Assembly (NCBI RefSeq): GCF_020424085.1
Contig: NZ_CP080203.1
Coordinates: 1-64,000 of the forward strand
Direction: 5' to 3'
Source: Mycetocola spongiae
Lineage (GTDB): Bacteria > Actinomycetota > Actinomycetes > Actinomycetales > Microbacteriaceae
DNA length: 64,000 bases
In this document: one piece after another, positions 43,060 to 52,380 of the stretch
Position numbering within the stretch: position 1 is the first letter of the stretch
Layout: every line of letters begins with the position of its first letter
Program-made: the position numbers and the translations under genes
The notes under the pieces: generated by a model
The model's input: only the letters and a program-made list of their open reading frames with translations
Told to the model about the DNA's origin: nothing
Databases searched by the model: none

Positions 43060-44265
43060 ATGAGCATAATACTCGCGGCACAGGATGCCGCACTGAAGGA
43101 CCTCAACGACCTGACCGATCGCGGCATCCGCTTTCACGGAACCGCGGGCCTGGAGAGCGCCTCCCACTGGCTCGAGGAGCAGCTGCGCGCCGCGGGCCTG
43201 GCCGTGACCCGGCAGCGGGTTGCGGTCCCGGGCTGGGCCCCGGGCGAGGTCTGCCGGTTGCGCCTGACCTCGCCCGAGGAGCGCGAGATCCGGGCCTGGC
43301 CGCTGCTGTGGAGCGGCTCCACGGGCGGGGCCCGCCGCGGCCGCGTGGTCGAAATGGGGCCCGAGGGCCTCTGGGGTGACTCGATGGTCTGGCAAAAATT
43401 CCTGGTCCTGGACGAGGAGGGCGAGATCCTCGCCTATCTGATCGGGCGCGATAGCGGACGGGCCGCGCCGCAGCCGCTGCCCTCGGGCTCCGATTATGCG
43501 CGCGCCCATTTTGCCATCGGGCGCGAGGACGCCGATGCGCTCGCCCGCTCCCTCGCGGCGGGCGAGGAGGTCAGCGTGGAGCTGGAACTGGACTGCGTGC
43601 ACGGGGGTGTGGCCGCCTCCGATAACCTGATCGTGGATATCCCGGCCGCCCCGGATGCGGCGGGGGAGGCCTGGCCCGAGGACCGGCACGTGCTGCTCTG
43701 CGCGCACTATGACACGTTCTGGAATACCCCGGGCGCCTACGATAACGGCTCGGGCACCATCGCGCTGCTGCGGCTTGCGCGCACCTGGGCCCATCACGCG
43801 CCGCCGCGCCCCGTGCGGCTGATCTTTTTCACGGGGGAGGAGTGGCATCTCAGCGGCTCGCGCGAATACCTCGCGCAGACCAGCCAGCACCAGCGCGATG
43901 CGATCGCCTATGTGCTGAATATTGACGGTTTGGGGCGGGGCGAATTTGTGGAGGCCTTTGCCGCGCCCGAGCGCTTCGAGGTGGAGTTCAGCCTGACCAC
44001 GCGCGCCTATGCCGCGGCCACGCGGCCGGGACTGCGGGTGGTCTCCCGGTTCCCTCCCACCACGGGCACCGATGATGCCACGTTCTATCGCGCGGGGATC
44101 CCCTCGGGCTTTATGACGCTCAACGATCGCGAGCACCTGCATCAGCCCGAGGACCTGCCCAATCCCGAGATTGCCCAGAATATTATCTGGGTCGAGGGTC
44201 TCGCCGCGCACCTGCTTGAGACCCTCGCGGCACCCGCGCGGGCCGCGGCACCGGGCATTCTCTAG
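43060..44265 (+). CDS. M28-family metallopeptidase
   Basis: A 401-residue zinc aminopeptidase-like enzyme. Metal and catalytic residues are visible in LLCAHYDTFWNTPGAYDNGSGT (His and two Asp), FFTGEEWHLSGS (Glu-Glu), YVLNIDGLGRGE (Asp) and DREHLHQPED (His). There is no signal peptide, so it acts in the cytoplasm on an imported compound, probably on an amide bond. It starts five bases after the preceding stop and is the last gene of the operon. Confidence 0.88.
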   Translation: MSIILAAQDAALKDLNDLTDRGIRFHGTAGLESASHWLEEQLRAAGLAVTRQRVAVPGWAPGEVCRLRLTSPEEREIRAWPLLWSGSTGGARRGRVVEMGPEGLWGDSMVWQKFLVLDEEGEILAYLIGRDSGRAAPQPLPSGSDYARAHFAIGREDADALARSLAAGEEVSVELELDCVHGGVAASDNLIVDIPAAPDAAGEAWPEDRHVLLCAHYDTFWNTPGAYDNGSGTIALLRLARTWAHHAPPRPVRLIFFTGEEWHLSGSREYLAQTSQHQRDAIAYVLNIDGLGRGEFVEAFAAPERFEVEFSLTTRAYAAATRPGLRVVSRFPPTTGTDDATFYRAGIPSGFMTLNDREHLHQPEDLPNPEIAQNIIWVEGLAAHLLETLAAPARAAAPGIL

Positions 44266-44364
44266 CCGCGTATTCCCGGGGTTGCGCCGCCGCGCGCCCC
44301 GGGAAACACCGTGCGCGCCCGGCGCGTACCCCGGGCCGGGCAGAATTGGGTAAAGTGGGATCAA

Positions 44365-45927
44365 ATGGCTACTTTTGGAAATCTCTCAGATCGGCTCGCC
44401 GATACCTTCAGAAACCTGCGCAAAAAGGGCACGCTGTCGGCCTCGGACGTGGATGCCACCGTCCGCGAGATTCGTCGCGCCCTGATCGGCGCCGATGTCG
44501 CGTTTGACGTGGTTAAAGACTTCACCGGAAAGGTGCGCGAGCGCGCCCTGAGCGATGAGGTTAATAAGGCGCTGAACCCCGCCCAGCAGGTGGTGCAGAT
44601 CGTCAACGAGGAGCTCATCACGATCCTCGGCGGCGAGCAGCGTCGCCTGCAGTTCGCCAAGACCGGTACCACGGTCATCATGCTGGCGGGTCTGCAGGGT
44701 GCGGGTAAAACCACGCTCGCCGGAAAGCTCTCCAAGTGGCTCGTTAAGGAGGGGCATACCCCGCTCCTGGTCGCCGCCGACCTGCAGCGCCCCAATGCCG
44801 TGACCCAGCTCACCGTTGTGGCCGAGCAGGCGGGTGCCGCGATCTTCGCGCCCGAGCCCGGCAACGGCGTGGGCGACCCGGTGAAGGTGGCCAAGGCCGG
44901 TGTGGCCTTCGCGGAGAAAAACCATCACGATGTCGTGATCGTGGATACCGCCGGTCGCCTCGGTGTGGACGAGGAAATGATGAAGCAGGCCGCGAAGATT
45001 CGCGCCGCCGTCAACCCCGATGAGGTCCTATTTGTCATCGATGCGATGATCGGTCAGGACGCCGTGAATACCGCCAAGGCCTTCCAGGAGGGCGTGGACT
45101 TCACCGGAGTGGTGCTCTCCAAGCTCGACGGTGACGCGCGCGGTGGTGCCGCACTCTCGGTGGCCTCGGTCACGGGACGCCCCATTATTTTTGCCTCCAC
45201 GGGCGAGGGCCTGGACGACTTCGAGCCGTTCCACCCCGACCGCATGGCGAGCCGTATCCTCGACCTCGGAGATATCCTCACCCTGATCGAGCAGGCCCAG
45301 TCGGCCTTCGACGAGGAGGAGGCCGCGAAGCTCGCCGAGAAATTCGCGACCGATACCTTCACGCTGGAGGACTTCCTCAAGCAGATGCAGCAGCTGCGCA
45401 ATATGGGTTCCATCAAGAAGATGATGGGCATGCTCCCGGGCATGGGCCAGATGAAGCAGCAGCTGGAAAACTTCGATGAGTCCGAGCTGTCCCGCACCGA
45501 GGCGATCATCCAGGCGATGACCCCCAAGGAGCGCCAGAACGCCAAGCTCCTGAACGGTTCGCGCCGCCTGCGTATCGCCAAGGGTTCGGGTACCACCGTG
45601 ACCGAGGTCAACCAGCTCGTGGCGCGCTTTGAGCAGGCCGCGAAGATGATGAAAACCGTGGCCAAGGGCGGCATGCCGCAGATCCCCGGAATGGGTCCCG
45701 TTCCCGGCGGACGCGCCAAGATGCCCAAGAAAAACGCCAAGAAGAAGGGCGGCTCGCGCTCGGGTAACCCCGCCAAGCGGGCCACCGAAAACGCGGGCCT
45801 GTCCGCGGCCGAATCCGCGCGTCCCGTGGGCTCGGGCTTTGGCCTGACCGGCGGCTCCACCCCCACGGGGGAGCCGAGCGAGGAAGACATGGCCACGCTG
45901 CAGCGCATGCTGGGCAATAAGGGCTAG
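44365..45927 (+). CDS. ffh: Signal recognition particle protein
   Basis: SRP54-type GTPase that binds signal sequences and 4.5S RNA. The 520-residue protein has G1 in LAGLQGAGKTTLAGKLS, G3 in IVDTAGRLGVDEEMM, G4 in SKLDGDARGGAA, and a methionine-rich M domain with MLPGMGQMKQQL and NGSRRLRIAKGSG. A 60-residue basic then low-complexity tail follows, as in other actinobacteria. The ATG at 44365 is chosen by homology (ATFGNLSDRLADTF); TAAAGT at 44351-44356 is a plausible -10. Confidence 0.98.
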   Translation: MATFGNLSDRLADTFRNLRKKGTLSASDVDATVREIRRALIGADVAFDVVKDFTGKVRERALSDEVNKALNPAQQVVQIVNEELITILGGEQRRLQFAKTGTTVIMLAGLQGAGKTTLAGKLSKWLVKEGHTPLLVAADLQRPNAVTQLTVVAEQAGAAIFAPEPGNGVGDPVKVAKAGVAFAEKNHHDVVIVDTAGRLGVDEEMMKQAAKIRAAVNPDEVLFVIDAMIGQDAVNTAKAFQEGVDFTGVVLSKLDGDARGGAALSVASVTGRPIIFASTGEGLDDFEPFHPDRMASRILDLGDILTLIEQAQSAFDEEEAAKLAEKFATDTFTLEDFLKQMQQLRNMGSIKKMMGMLPGMGQMKQQLENFDESELSRTEAIIQAMTPKERQNAKLLNGSRRLRIAKGSGTTVTEVNQLVARFEQAAKMMKTVAKGGMPQIPGMGPVPGGRAKMPKKNAKKKGGSRSGNPAKRATENAGLSAAESARPVGSGFGLTGGSTPTGEPSEEDMATLQRMLGNKG

Positions 45928-45940
45928 TTCCCGCCAACAT

Positions 45941-45980
45941 AAAACGGCCGCCCCGGGTTTCCGGGACGGCCGTTTTATTT
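45941..45980 (+). terminator. Intrinsic terminator after ffh
   Basis: Arms 45941-45956 and 45961-45976 pair over 16 bp with one mismatch around GTTT; the A-run and T-run at the ends make it effective on both strands. It separates ffh from the convergent GH16 gene. Confidence 0.9.
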
Positions 45981-45987
45981 TGCCTGG

Positions 45988-48516
45988 TTAGCTCGGATCG
46001 GCCACGCGGCGGGCCAGCCGCTGCCGCAGCAGCACGGCGCCGCCGCCGAGAATCAGCAGCAGGGAGAGCGCGCGGGCCCAGCCCAGATCGGCGTTAAAAC
46101 CGGTCTCGCCCAGGACTCCCGTGGCGGGGGTTCCCGGCCGGGCCGCGGGTGCGGCAGCGCCCGCGGCGGCGCCCTGCCCTGCTCCCGCGCCGGGGGTATT
46201 ACCCGATCCGATCGGGGCGGTGATGGGGGTGCCCTGACCGCCCGTGAGCGAGCCCGAATCCTCGGACTGATAAACGCGCACATAGTCCACCAGCATCTGC
46301 GCGGGGAACTGCGTCTCGGCATTCGGGGAGCCGGGCCAGTCGCCGCCCACCGCGAGGTTGAGGATCAGATAGAACTCCTGATCGTAGACCCAGGGCTGGT
46401 TCAGCGTGTTTTCGACATAGTCCTTGGTGATCTCGAAGGTCGGGATCCCGTCCAGGGCGAAGCGGATTCCGGTGCTGTCCCAGTCCGCGGACCAGACGTG
46501 GAAATCCTCGGCGAGATTGGCCTGCGAGGGCAACGTAAACGACTGCCCCTGCCCGCCCATGCCCGAATAGCCGGGGCCGTGAATGGTCGAATGGGACACG
46601 CTGGGCTCATGCCCCAGCACCTCCATGATGTCGATCTCGCCGTTGGCGGGCCAGGGGCGGCCCTCCAGGAAGCTGGAGCCCATCATCCAGAACGCGGGCC
46701 AGAGGCCGCGTCCCTCGGGTACCTTCACGCGCGCCTCAAAGCGGCCATACTGGGCATGCAGGAGGCCGGAGGTATTGAGCCGCCCGGACGTATAAACCTT
46801 CGCCCCGTGCAGGTCGTCCACCTTGGCCTCGACGATCAGGTTTCCCTCGCCATCGTGACGCACGTTATTGGTGTTGGCGGTATAGAGCTGAAGCTCGGCA
46901 TTATTATTATCGCCGGCCCGGGCGGTGTTATCCATGACCCAGCGATCGGGATGGGCGGCCGATCCCGCGGGTTCGTTAAACTCATCGCTCCAGACCAGTT
47001 CGAGGTTGTCAAAATCGGGGTCGGTGGCTCCCGCGGGCGGGGTGACCGGGTCTCCGCCGGTGCCGTATACGCGGAACTCGGCGATCGAATAGCCGTATTT
47101 ATTGCCCCAGACCACGGCGCGCTCCTGCATCGTGAGCCGCAGAAACCGGCCCGCGGTGGGTTCCAGTGTGATGATGTCCTTATTGCCGGTGCCGCCGATG
47201 GTGCCGTAGACCTGGGTCCACGGGCCGTCGACCTCGGAGGCGATATCGAGGCGGTAGGCGGTGGCAAAGGCGGGGTCCCAGCGCAGCGATACCTGGGAGA
47301 CCACGGCGGGGGCGCCCAGGTCTACCATGACCCAGGCATCATCGGACCAGTCCTCCTCGGCCACGGCCCAGCGCGAGCCCATGTCCTGATCGAACATTTT
47401 ATCCGGCGTGCACTCCACGCAGCGGATATCGTTTTGGCTCGAGGAGGCGGTGCCGGGTTTTTGATAGCTCAGCAGCTCGGTGCCCGGGGTTTTTCCCTCG
47501 TCATAGGCGGTCGGGAGCTCCTCGCGGTCATCGCCGTATACCCGGAACTCCCACATCGAGACACCAAACTGGGAGGAGCGCACGAGCGCGCTCATGCGGA
47601 TAAAACGCACATCGGTGGCCGCGGTACTCGCCCGGATGACATCGGTTTTTCCGTCGCTGCCGGTCACGGTGCTGAGGGTGTCCCAGTCCCAACCATTTCG
47701 CGAGGTATCGATGCGGTAATCGGTGGCATAGGAGGTTTCCCAGTCGATGGCCACCGCGGAAACGTTATAGCGCGCCCCGAGGTCCAGCATGATCCACTCG
47801 TTATCGGTGGCGGCCGAGGACCAGCGCAGCGTCGGATCCTCGCGCGTGGCATTGCCCGGCGCGTGCGCGGGGTTTTCCACGGAGGAGGCGAGGGCCTTGG
47901 CGCCGCGGGAGATCAGGGTTCCCAGCTCGGGATCGCCGGGGGTCTCGGGGACATCCGGGAGGTCCACACACTCGGAGCCAAAGACACCCATCTCAAAGAG
48001 CGAGATGCCGTGGGGCAGCGCCCGCTCGATCGAGGTCAGGCGCACGGCGCTCACATTGGAGGCATCGATCAGGCCGGTCACGGATTCGGTGCCTCCCGTG
48101 CCCGCGGTTACCTCTTTAAGGGTGGTGAGTACGCCATCCACGCGACCCTCCACCCGATACTGGCGGGCATAGGCGGCCTCCCAGGTGAGTTCGAGGCGAT
48201 CCAGGGTGCACGCGGCGCCGAGGGAGATCTCGGCCCAGGCGCCCTCCCCGGTCTCGCTCGCCCAACGGGTTTGGGGGTCGCCATCGGTGAGGTTCGCGGG
48301 GAGGTGTGGGGCCTGGGTGCTGGAGACCGTGACGGGCTTGCCCGCGCTGAGGAGGGTGGCGGGGGCCGCCGAGGCCGGGCTGATCAGGGTCAGCGATCCG
48401 GCAAGGATCAGGGAGAGCCCGATCGTGCCGGCCAGTAGTGAGCGGGCGCGGCCCAGTGGCGCGCGCAGGGGGAAAATAGGCAACATACTCCTTCGTGTGT
48501 TGTGGCGCGCGGGCAT
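45988..48516 (-). CDS. GH16 beta-glucanase with three discoidin domains and a wall-sorting signal
   Basis: An 842-residue secreted enzyme. After a signal peptide (cleavage near SPASAAPA) come three F5/8-type-C (discoidin) modules at roughly residues 50-185, 205-335 and 345-490, each with TRWAS, LRWSS or SRWAV motifs. The GH16 catalytic domain (about 500-755) has the active-site GEIDIMEV motif around residue 625 and AFWMMG, typical of laminarinases. A Pro/Ala/Gly linker leads to LGETG (802-806), a hydrophobic segment and an arginine-rich tail, that is, a probable sortase-E-type anchor. Predicted role: cleaving beta-1,3-glucans at the cell surface. A second in-frame ATG 11 codons in has a ribosome-binding site too close to use. 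Confidence 0.92.
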   Translation of the reverse strand: MPARHNTRRSMLPIFPLRAPLGRARSLLAGTIGLSLILAGSLTLISPASAAPATLLSAGKPVTVSSTQAPHLPANLTDGDPQTRWASETGEGAWAEISLGAACTLDRLELTWEAAYARQYRVEGRVDGVLTTLKEVTAGTGGTESVTGLIDASNVSAVRLTSIERALPHGISLFEMGVFGSECVDLPDVPETPGDPELGTLISRGAKALASSVENPAHAPGNATREDPTLRWSSAATDNEWIMLDLGARYNVSAVAIDWETSYATDYRIDTSRNGWDWDTLSTVTGSDGKTDVIRASTAATDVRFIRMSALVRSSQFGVSMWEFRVYGDDREELPTAYDEGKTPGTELLSYQKPGTASSSQNDIRCVECTPDKMFDQDMGSRWAVAEEDWSDDAWVMVDLGAPAVVSQVSLRWDPAFATAYRLDIASEVDGPWTQVYGTIGGTGNKDIITLEPTAGRFLRLTMQERAVVWGNKYGYSIAEFRVYGTGGDPVTPPAGATDPDFDNLELVWSDEFNEPAGSAAHPDRWVMDNTARAGDNNNAELQLYTANTNNVRHDGEGNLIVEAKVDDLHGAKVYTSGRLNTSGLLHAQYGRFEARVKVPEGRGLWPAFWMMGSSFLEGRPWPANGEIDIMEVLGHEPSVSHSTIHGPGYSGMGGQGQSFTLPSQANLAEDFHVWSADWDSTGIRFALDGIPTFEITKDYVENTLNQPWVYDQEFYLILNLAVGGDWPGSPNAETQFPAQMLVDYVRVYQSEDSGSLTGGQGTPITAPIGSGNTPGAGAGQGAAAGAAAPAARPGTPATGVLGETGFNADLGWARALSLLLILGGGAVLLRQRLARRVADPS

Positions 48517-48941
48517 CGTGTGGTGATGCTCCGCGTGTTCTCGCGTTTATGGGCTCGCCCGTGCCGTGCTGGGGGCTTCTATAATCGCTGGTTAACTTAC
48601 TAACAGACCAGTAAGCGATTGCGCAACTCCGAATCCAACTATTTGGGGAATGCGGAACGGGCGGAGGCGGCGGGTGGGCCCGCGTATCGGGGGCGCGCGC
48701 AATCGCGCCGCCCGGGTCGCGGCGGCACCGGGTCGCGGCGCGCGGGCGGGAGCGCCGGGGGAGTGGGGCCCGGGCGGGGCGGCTGGATCTGGGAGGGGAA
48801 AATGGCGCGCCCCACACCGCTTCGGTATCGCTGGACGCGGCGGGGCAGCTCTCGGGATTCGGGGTGTGCCCGATGGTCGGCGAGGGGTCCCGCCGCCGGG
48901 CGGGGCGGAGATCGGCCCGCGCCGGTTGGGGCCGCGGCGGG
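48517..48941. other. 425-bp non-coding gap, very G+C-rich on one side
   Basis: The gap between the divergently placed 5' side of the GH16 gene and the 3' end of the YbdK-like gene. The part near GH16 (48540-48620) is comparatively A+T-rich and holds the palindrome at 48596-48615 and a TATAGA on the minus strand that may be a -10. The rest (48650-48941) is extremely G+C-rich with no coding signature I trust; open frames there are by-products of composition. Confidence 0.6.
48596..48615. promoter_or_regulatory. TetR-type palindrome upstream of the GH16 gene
   Basis: CTTACT and AGTAAG separated by eight bases, 80 bp upstream of the GH16 start and just before a possible -10. The arms resemble common TetR/AcrR operators. 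No TetR gene is in the window. Confidence 0.5.
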
Positions 48942-50066
48942 CTACTCGCGCAATTCGCGCGCCAGCGCCGCCACCACCGTGCGCAGGTCGCCGTCGTGGG
49001 CGGCCGCCACGGCGAGCTGGCGCCGATAGCTGCCGCCCCCCGCGATGATCCCGGCCACCCCCGCGAGTTCGGCCGCACAACCGAGCCGCTCGGCGGTGGG
49101 GGCCAGCTCCACCAGGAGCTCGGCGAGGTGTTCGGTCACGAGGCGCTCATCGCCCGCGGCATTCACCACGAGGATTGCGTCAAGCCCATAGCGCGCGGCC
49201 CGCCATTTATTTTCGCGAATAAACCAGGGCTGCAGCGTGGTGAGCTCCTCGCCCCGGTCCAGGCGCGCGGACATATATTCAACCAGGCAGTGAATGAGCG
49301 CTGCCACCGCCGCGAACTCCCGCGTGGTGCTCGCGGCATCACAGGAGCGCATCTCCACGGTGCCCCACTGCGGGCTGGGGCGAATATCCCAGCGCACCTC
49401 GGTATGGTCCTCGATGATCCCGGTATGGGTCATATCCGCCACATAGCGCTCAAACTCGGGCCACTGGGTGAACTGGGCCGGTGCCCCCGCCGTGGGGAGC
49501 TGCTGAAACATCAGGGAGCGATTGGAGGCATAGCCGGTATCCACGCCGCCCCAGAACGGGCTCGACGCACTCAGCGCCTGGAGATGGGGCGAAAACGTCA
49601 TCAGGCCATCGATCAGGGGCAGCGCCTTGGCCACATCCTCCACGCCGACATGCACATGCATGCCCCAGATCATCATGTTCCGCCCCCACCAGCGGGTGCG
49701 GTCGATCAGGCGGTGGTAGCGCTCCTTATCGGTCACCGGCTGGTCAAACCACTGCCCAAACGGGTGTGACCCGGCGGAGATCAGCTCGATGCCCAGCGGA
49801 TCGGTCACCGCGCGCACCTCCGCGAGTTGACCGCGCAGATCGGTGATCGCGGAGGGCACCGTATGGTGCACGGCGCTGACCAATTCCACGGTATTCAGCA
49901 GGAGTTCGCCGGTGATATGCGGGTGTTCCAGGCCCTCCGGGGTGCGCAGGGAGGCCAGGACCTCATCGGCCCGGGAGACCAGATCTCCGCTCTCCGGGTC
50001 CACGAGGGCGAGCTCCCACTCCAGCCCGATTGTGGATCGTTCGGAGTGCGCAAAATCGATTTTCAT
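48942..50066 (-). CDS. YbdK-like carboxylate-amine ligase (glutamate-cysteine ligase family 2)
   Basis: A 374-residue ATP-dependent ligase of the GCS2 family, which makes gamma-glutamyl-type bonds; the physiological substrate is uncertain. Family blocks are [18 protein letters not shown] at the N-terminus, [32 protein letters not shown], and [18 protein letters not shown]. It lies between ffh and rpsP, a position I recall for this family in related actinobacteria. Confidence 0.92.
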   Translation of the reverse strand: MKIDFAHSERSTIGLEWELALVDPESGDLVSRADEVLASLRTPEGLEHPHITGELLLNTVELVSAVHHTVPSAITDLRGQLAEVRAVTDPLGIELISAGSHPFGQWFDQPVTDKERYHRLIDRTRWWGRNMMIWGMHVHVGVEDVAKALPLIDGLMTFSPHLQALSASSPFWGGVDTGYASNRSLMFQQLPTAGAPAQFTQWPEFERYVADMTHTGIIEDHTEVRWDIRPSPQWGTVEMRSCDAASTTREFAAVAALIHCLVEYMSARLDRGEELTTLQPWFIRENKWRAARYGLDAILVVNAAGDERLVTEHLAELLVELAPTAERLGCAAELAGVAGIIAGGGSYRRQLAVAAAHDGDLRTVVAALARELRE

Positions 50067-50175
50067 GGCCTGCTGAGTGTCCCTTCACCGCCGAGTGTCT
50101 TCCGCAATTCTGACACGCTTATAAACCCGATTACACGGATGCGACGATTTCTGACAGAATGGGTGATTGAGTCCG

Positions 50176-50204
50176 TGCACAACCGACCCTCTATCAGTTG
50201 TGCA
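50176..50204 (+). promoter_or_regulatory. Hairpin in the rpsP leader
   Basis: TGCACAAC and GTTGTGCA, perfect 8-bp arms around a 13-base loop, about 80 bp upstream of the rpsP start. There is no T-run. It may be a leader structure controlling the ribosomal-protein operon, or a DNA-binding site. Confidence 0.5.
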
Positions 50205-50285
50205 ATGGACCCCTCGAGCTTTCGCCGCGTGTGCACCCCACGCGCTCGGCAACCAGTTCACCACACTAAACATCACAGGAGAATT

Positions 50286-50708
50286 GTGGCTGTCAAGATT
50301 CGTCTCAAGCGCATGGGTAAGATCCGTGCACCGTACTATCGTGTCGTCGTTGCCGACTCGCGCACCAAGCGCGACGGTCGCGTGATCGAGGAGATCGGAA
50401 AGTACCACCCCACCGAGGAGCCCTCGTTCATCGAGATCAACTCCGACCGTGCCCAGTACTGGCTCTCCGTGGGCGCACAGCCCACCGAGCAGGTTGCTGC
50501 GCTCCTGAAGCTCACGGGCGACTGGGGCAAGTTCAAGGGTGATAAGGACGCCGTTTCGACCGTTAAGGTCAAGGAGCCCAAGGCTCCCTTCGTGATTGAC
50601 GCGAAGAAGAAGCCCGTTCTGAAGCCCAAGGTGGAGAAGGCTCCGGCCAAGGTTGAAGAGCCCGCCGCCGAGGCCGCTGAAGCAGCTACCGAAGAAGAAA
50701 CGGCGTAA
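50286..50708 (+). CDS. rpsP: 30S ribosomal protein S16
   Basis: Small-subunit structural protein. It begins [21 protein letters not shown] and continues [19 protein letters not shown], diagnostic of S16. The 140-residue length includes an alanine/glutamate-rich tail typical of actinobacteria. Start is GTG behind AGGAG. First gene of the rpsP-khpA-rimM-trmD operon. Confidence 0.98.
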   Translation: MAVKIRLKRMGKIRAPYYRVVVADSRTKRDGRVIEEIGKYHPTEEPSFIEINSDRAQYWLSVGAQPTEQVAALLKLTGDWGKFKGDKDAVSTVKVKEPKAPFVIDAKKKPVLKPKVEKAPAKVEEPAAEAAEAATEEETA

Positions 50709-50710
50709 TT

Positions 50711-50956
50711 TTGCTCTCTCCCGCTCTGGAACATCTCGTTAAAGGGATTGTCGACCACCCGGAAGACGTCCAGGTCGCGGCGAAGAGCACGACGCGCGGC
50801 GAGATCCTCGAGGTTCGTGTGAACCCCGAGGATCTCGGCCGCGTGATCGGCCGCTCGGGTCGCACCGCCAAGGCGCTGCGTACCCTGGTCAATTCATTGG
50901 CCGGCGGGGCTCGGGTCCGTGTTGACGTTGTCGACACCGACGCAACTGCCCGATGA
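50711..50956 (+). CDS. khpA: KH-domain RNA-binding protein KhpA
   Basis: An 81-residue KH-domain protein with LEVRVNPEDLGRVIGRSGRTAKALR containing the GxxG loop (GRSG). KhpA binds RNA, often together with KhpB, and affects ribosome or cell-division functions in other Gram-positives. Start is TTG two bases after the rpsP stop. Its TGA overlaps the rimM ATG. Confidence 0.95.
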   Translation: MLSPALEHLVKGIVDHPEDVQVAAKSTTRGEILEVRVNPEDLGRVIGRSGRTAKALRTLVNSLAGGARVRVDVVDTDATAR

Positions 50957-51621
50957 GCCCGGCAGAACAGCCCCGAAAAAATCAGCTGCGCGTCGGCCGG
51001 CTGACCAAGGCCCACGGGCTTAAGGGCGCACTCAAGCTTGAACTTTTCACCGATGACCCCGCGCACCGTTTTGTGCCCGGCGCGGTCTTCACCCTGCAAG
51101 TCCCGACCGGCTCCAAGTGGCACGGTAAAACCATCGAGCTTGATGAGCTGCGCTGGTATAACGGGCATGCGGTGGCGTTCTTTAACGGCGTGGATAACCG
51201 CGATGAGGCGGATACCCTGATTAAGGCGATCCTCTGGATCGACGCCGATGCCACCCCCGATAACGATGAGCCCGATGCCTGGTATGACCACCAGCTGATC
51301 GGCCTGCGCGTGCTGCGCGATGGTGCCGAGGTGGGTACGCTGCTGCGCGTGGAGCACATGCCCGCGCAGGATCTGCTGATCGTGCGCACCGCCGATGGCG
51401 AGGTGATGGTTCCGTTTGTTTCGGCCATCGTGCCCGAGGTAAACGTGGCCGAGGGCTTTGTGGTGGTCACCCCTCCCGCCGGCCTCTTTGAGGAGCTGCC
51501 GGATACGGTGGAGCCCACCCCGAAGAAGGAGGTCCTGGAGGCGCGCGCCGCCGAGGCCGCCGCCCGGGACGCCGGCGACGCGGATGATTCCGCGGAAGCA
51601 CCCGCCAACCCCACCGCATAG
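50953..51621 (+). CDS. rimM: Ribosome maturation factor RimM
   Basis: Assists assembly of the 30S head domain. The 222-residue protein opens with [25 protein letters not shown] and continues to the PRC-barrel segment [13 protein letters not shown], ending with [20 protein letters not shown]. The last 45 residues are acidic and alanine-rich. It overlaps khpA by four bases and is followed by trmD after ten. Confidence 0.96.
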   Translation: MSPAEQPRKNQLRVGRLTKAHGLKGALKLELFTDDPAHRFVPGAVFTLQVPTGSKWHGKTIELDELRWYNGHAVAFFNGVDNRDEADTLIKAILWIDADATPDNDEPDAWYDHQLIGLRVLRDGAEVGTLLRVEHMPAQDLLIVRTADGEVMVPFVSAIVPEVNVAEGFVVVTPPAGLFEELPDTVEPTPKKEVLEARAAEAAARDAGDADDSAEAPANPTA

Positions 51622-51631
51622 GGAGTCCTCC

Positions 51632-52339
51632 ATGAGGATCGATATTATTTCCATTTTCCCCGAGTATTTTGACGTCCTTGACGTCTCTCTGCTGGGAAAG
51701 GCCCGGCAGTCGGGGCTGATCGATATGAACGTGCATAACCTGCGCGATTTCACGCATGATCGGCACCGTACCGTGGACGATACGCCCTATGGTGGCGGGG
51801 CCGGCATGGTTATGAAGCCCGAGCCCTGGGGCGAGGCGCTGGATTCCGTGCTGGGCTCCGAGCCGACCGCCGTGAGCGAGGACTCCCCGCTGGTGATCTT
51901 CCCGTCCCCTGCCGGGGACGTGTTTAACCAGGCGATGGCCCGCGAGCTGAGCCAGGAGAAATCGCTGGTCTTTGGCTGCGGCCGCTATGAGGGCATCGAC
52001 CAGCGGGTTTTTGATCACACCGCCACCCGCGCGCGCGTGCGCCTGGTGAGCCTGGGCGATTATGTGTTAAACGGCGGCGAGGTTGCGGTGCTCGCGATGA
52101 TCGAGGCCATCGGCCGCCTCATCCCGGGCATGGTGGGCAATCCCGATTCGCTCGTGGAGGAATCGCACGAGGATGGCCTCCTGGAATACCCGAGCTATAC
52201 CAAGCCGCAGACGTGGCGCGATCTAGAGGTCCCCGCGGTGCTGCGCAGCGGCAACCACGGTGCCGTGGACGCCTGGCGGCGCGAACAGCAGATCGAGCGC
52301 ACGCGCCGCGTGCGACCCGATCTGCTCGGCGAGGCCTAA
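51632..52339 (+). CDS. trmD: tRNA (guanine(37)-N(1))-methyltransferase
   Basis: Makes m1G37 in tRNAs, preventing frameshifts. The 235-residue SPOUT-fold protein has [28 protein letters not shown], the trefoil-knot segments [13 protein letters not shown] and [11 protein letters not shown], and [13 protein letters not shown]. The ATG at 51632 follows GGGAG at a suitable distance. Last gene of the operon. Confidence 0.98.
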   Translation: MRIDIISIFPEYFDVLDVSLLGKARQSGLIDMNVHNLRDFTHDRHRTVDDTPYGGGAGMVMKPEPWGEALDSVLGSEPTAVSEDSPLVIFPSPAGDVFNQAMARELSQEKSLVFGCGRYEGIDQRVFDHTATRARVRLVSLGDYVLNGGEVAVLAMIEAIGRLIPGMVGNPDSLVEESHEDGLLEYPSYTKPQTWRDLEVPAVLRSGNHGAVDAWRREQQIERTRRVRPDLLGEA

Positions 52340-52380
52340 CCCCGCGATCCGCCTCGTCCCGGTGGCGCGCCGGGCGCGCG

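Noticed and set aside
48619-49048. Plus-strand frames in the G+C-rich gap beside the YbdK-like gene
   Set aside because: Arg/Gly/Ala-rich products with no start context or homology; three frames are open at once, as expected from composition.
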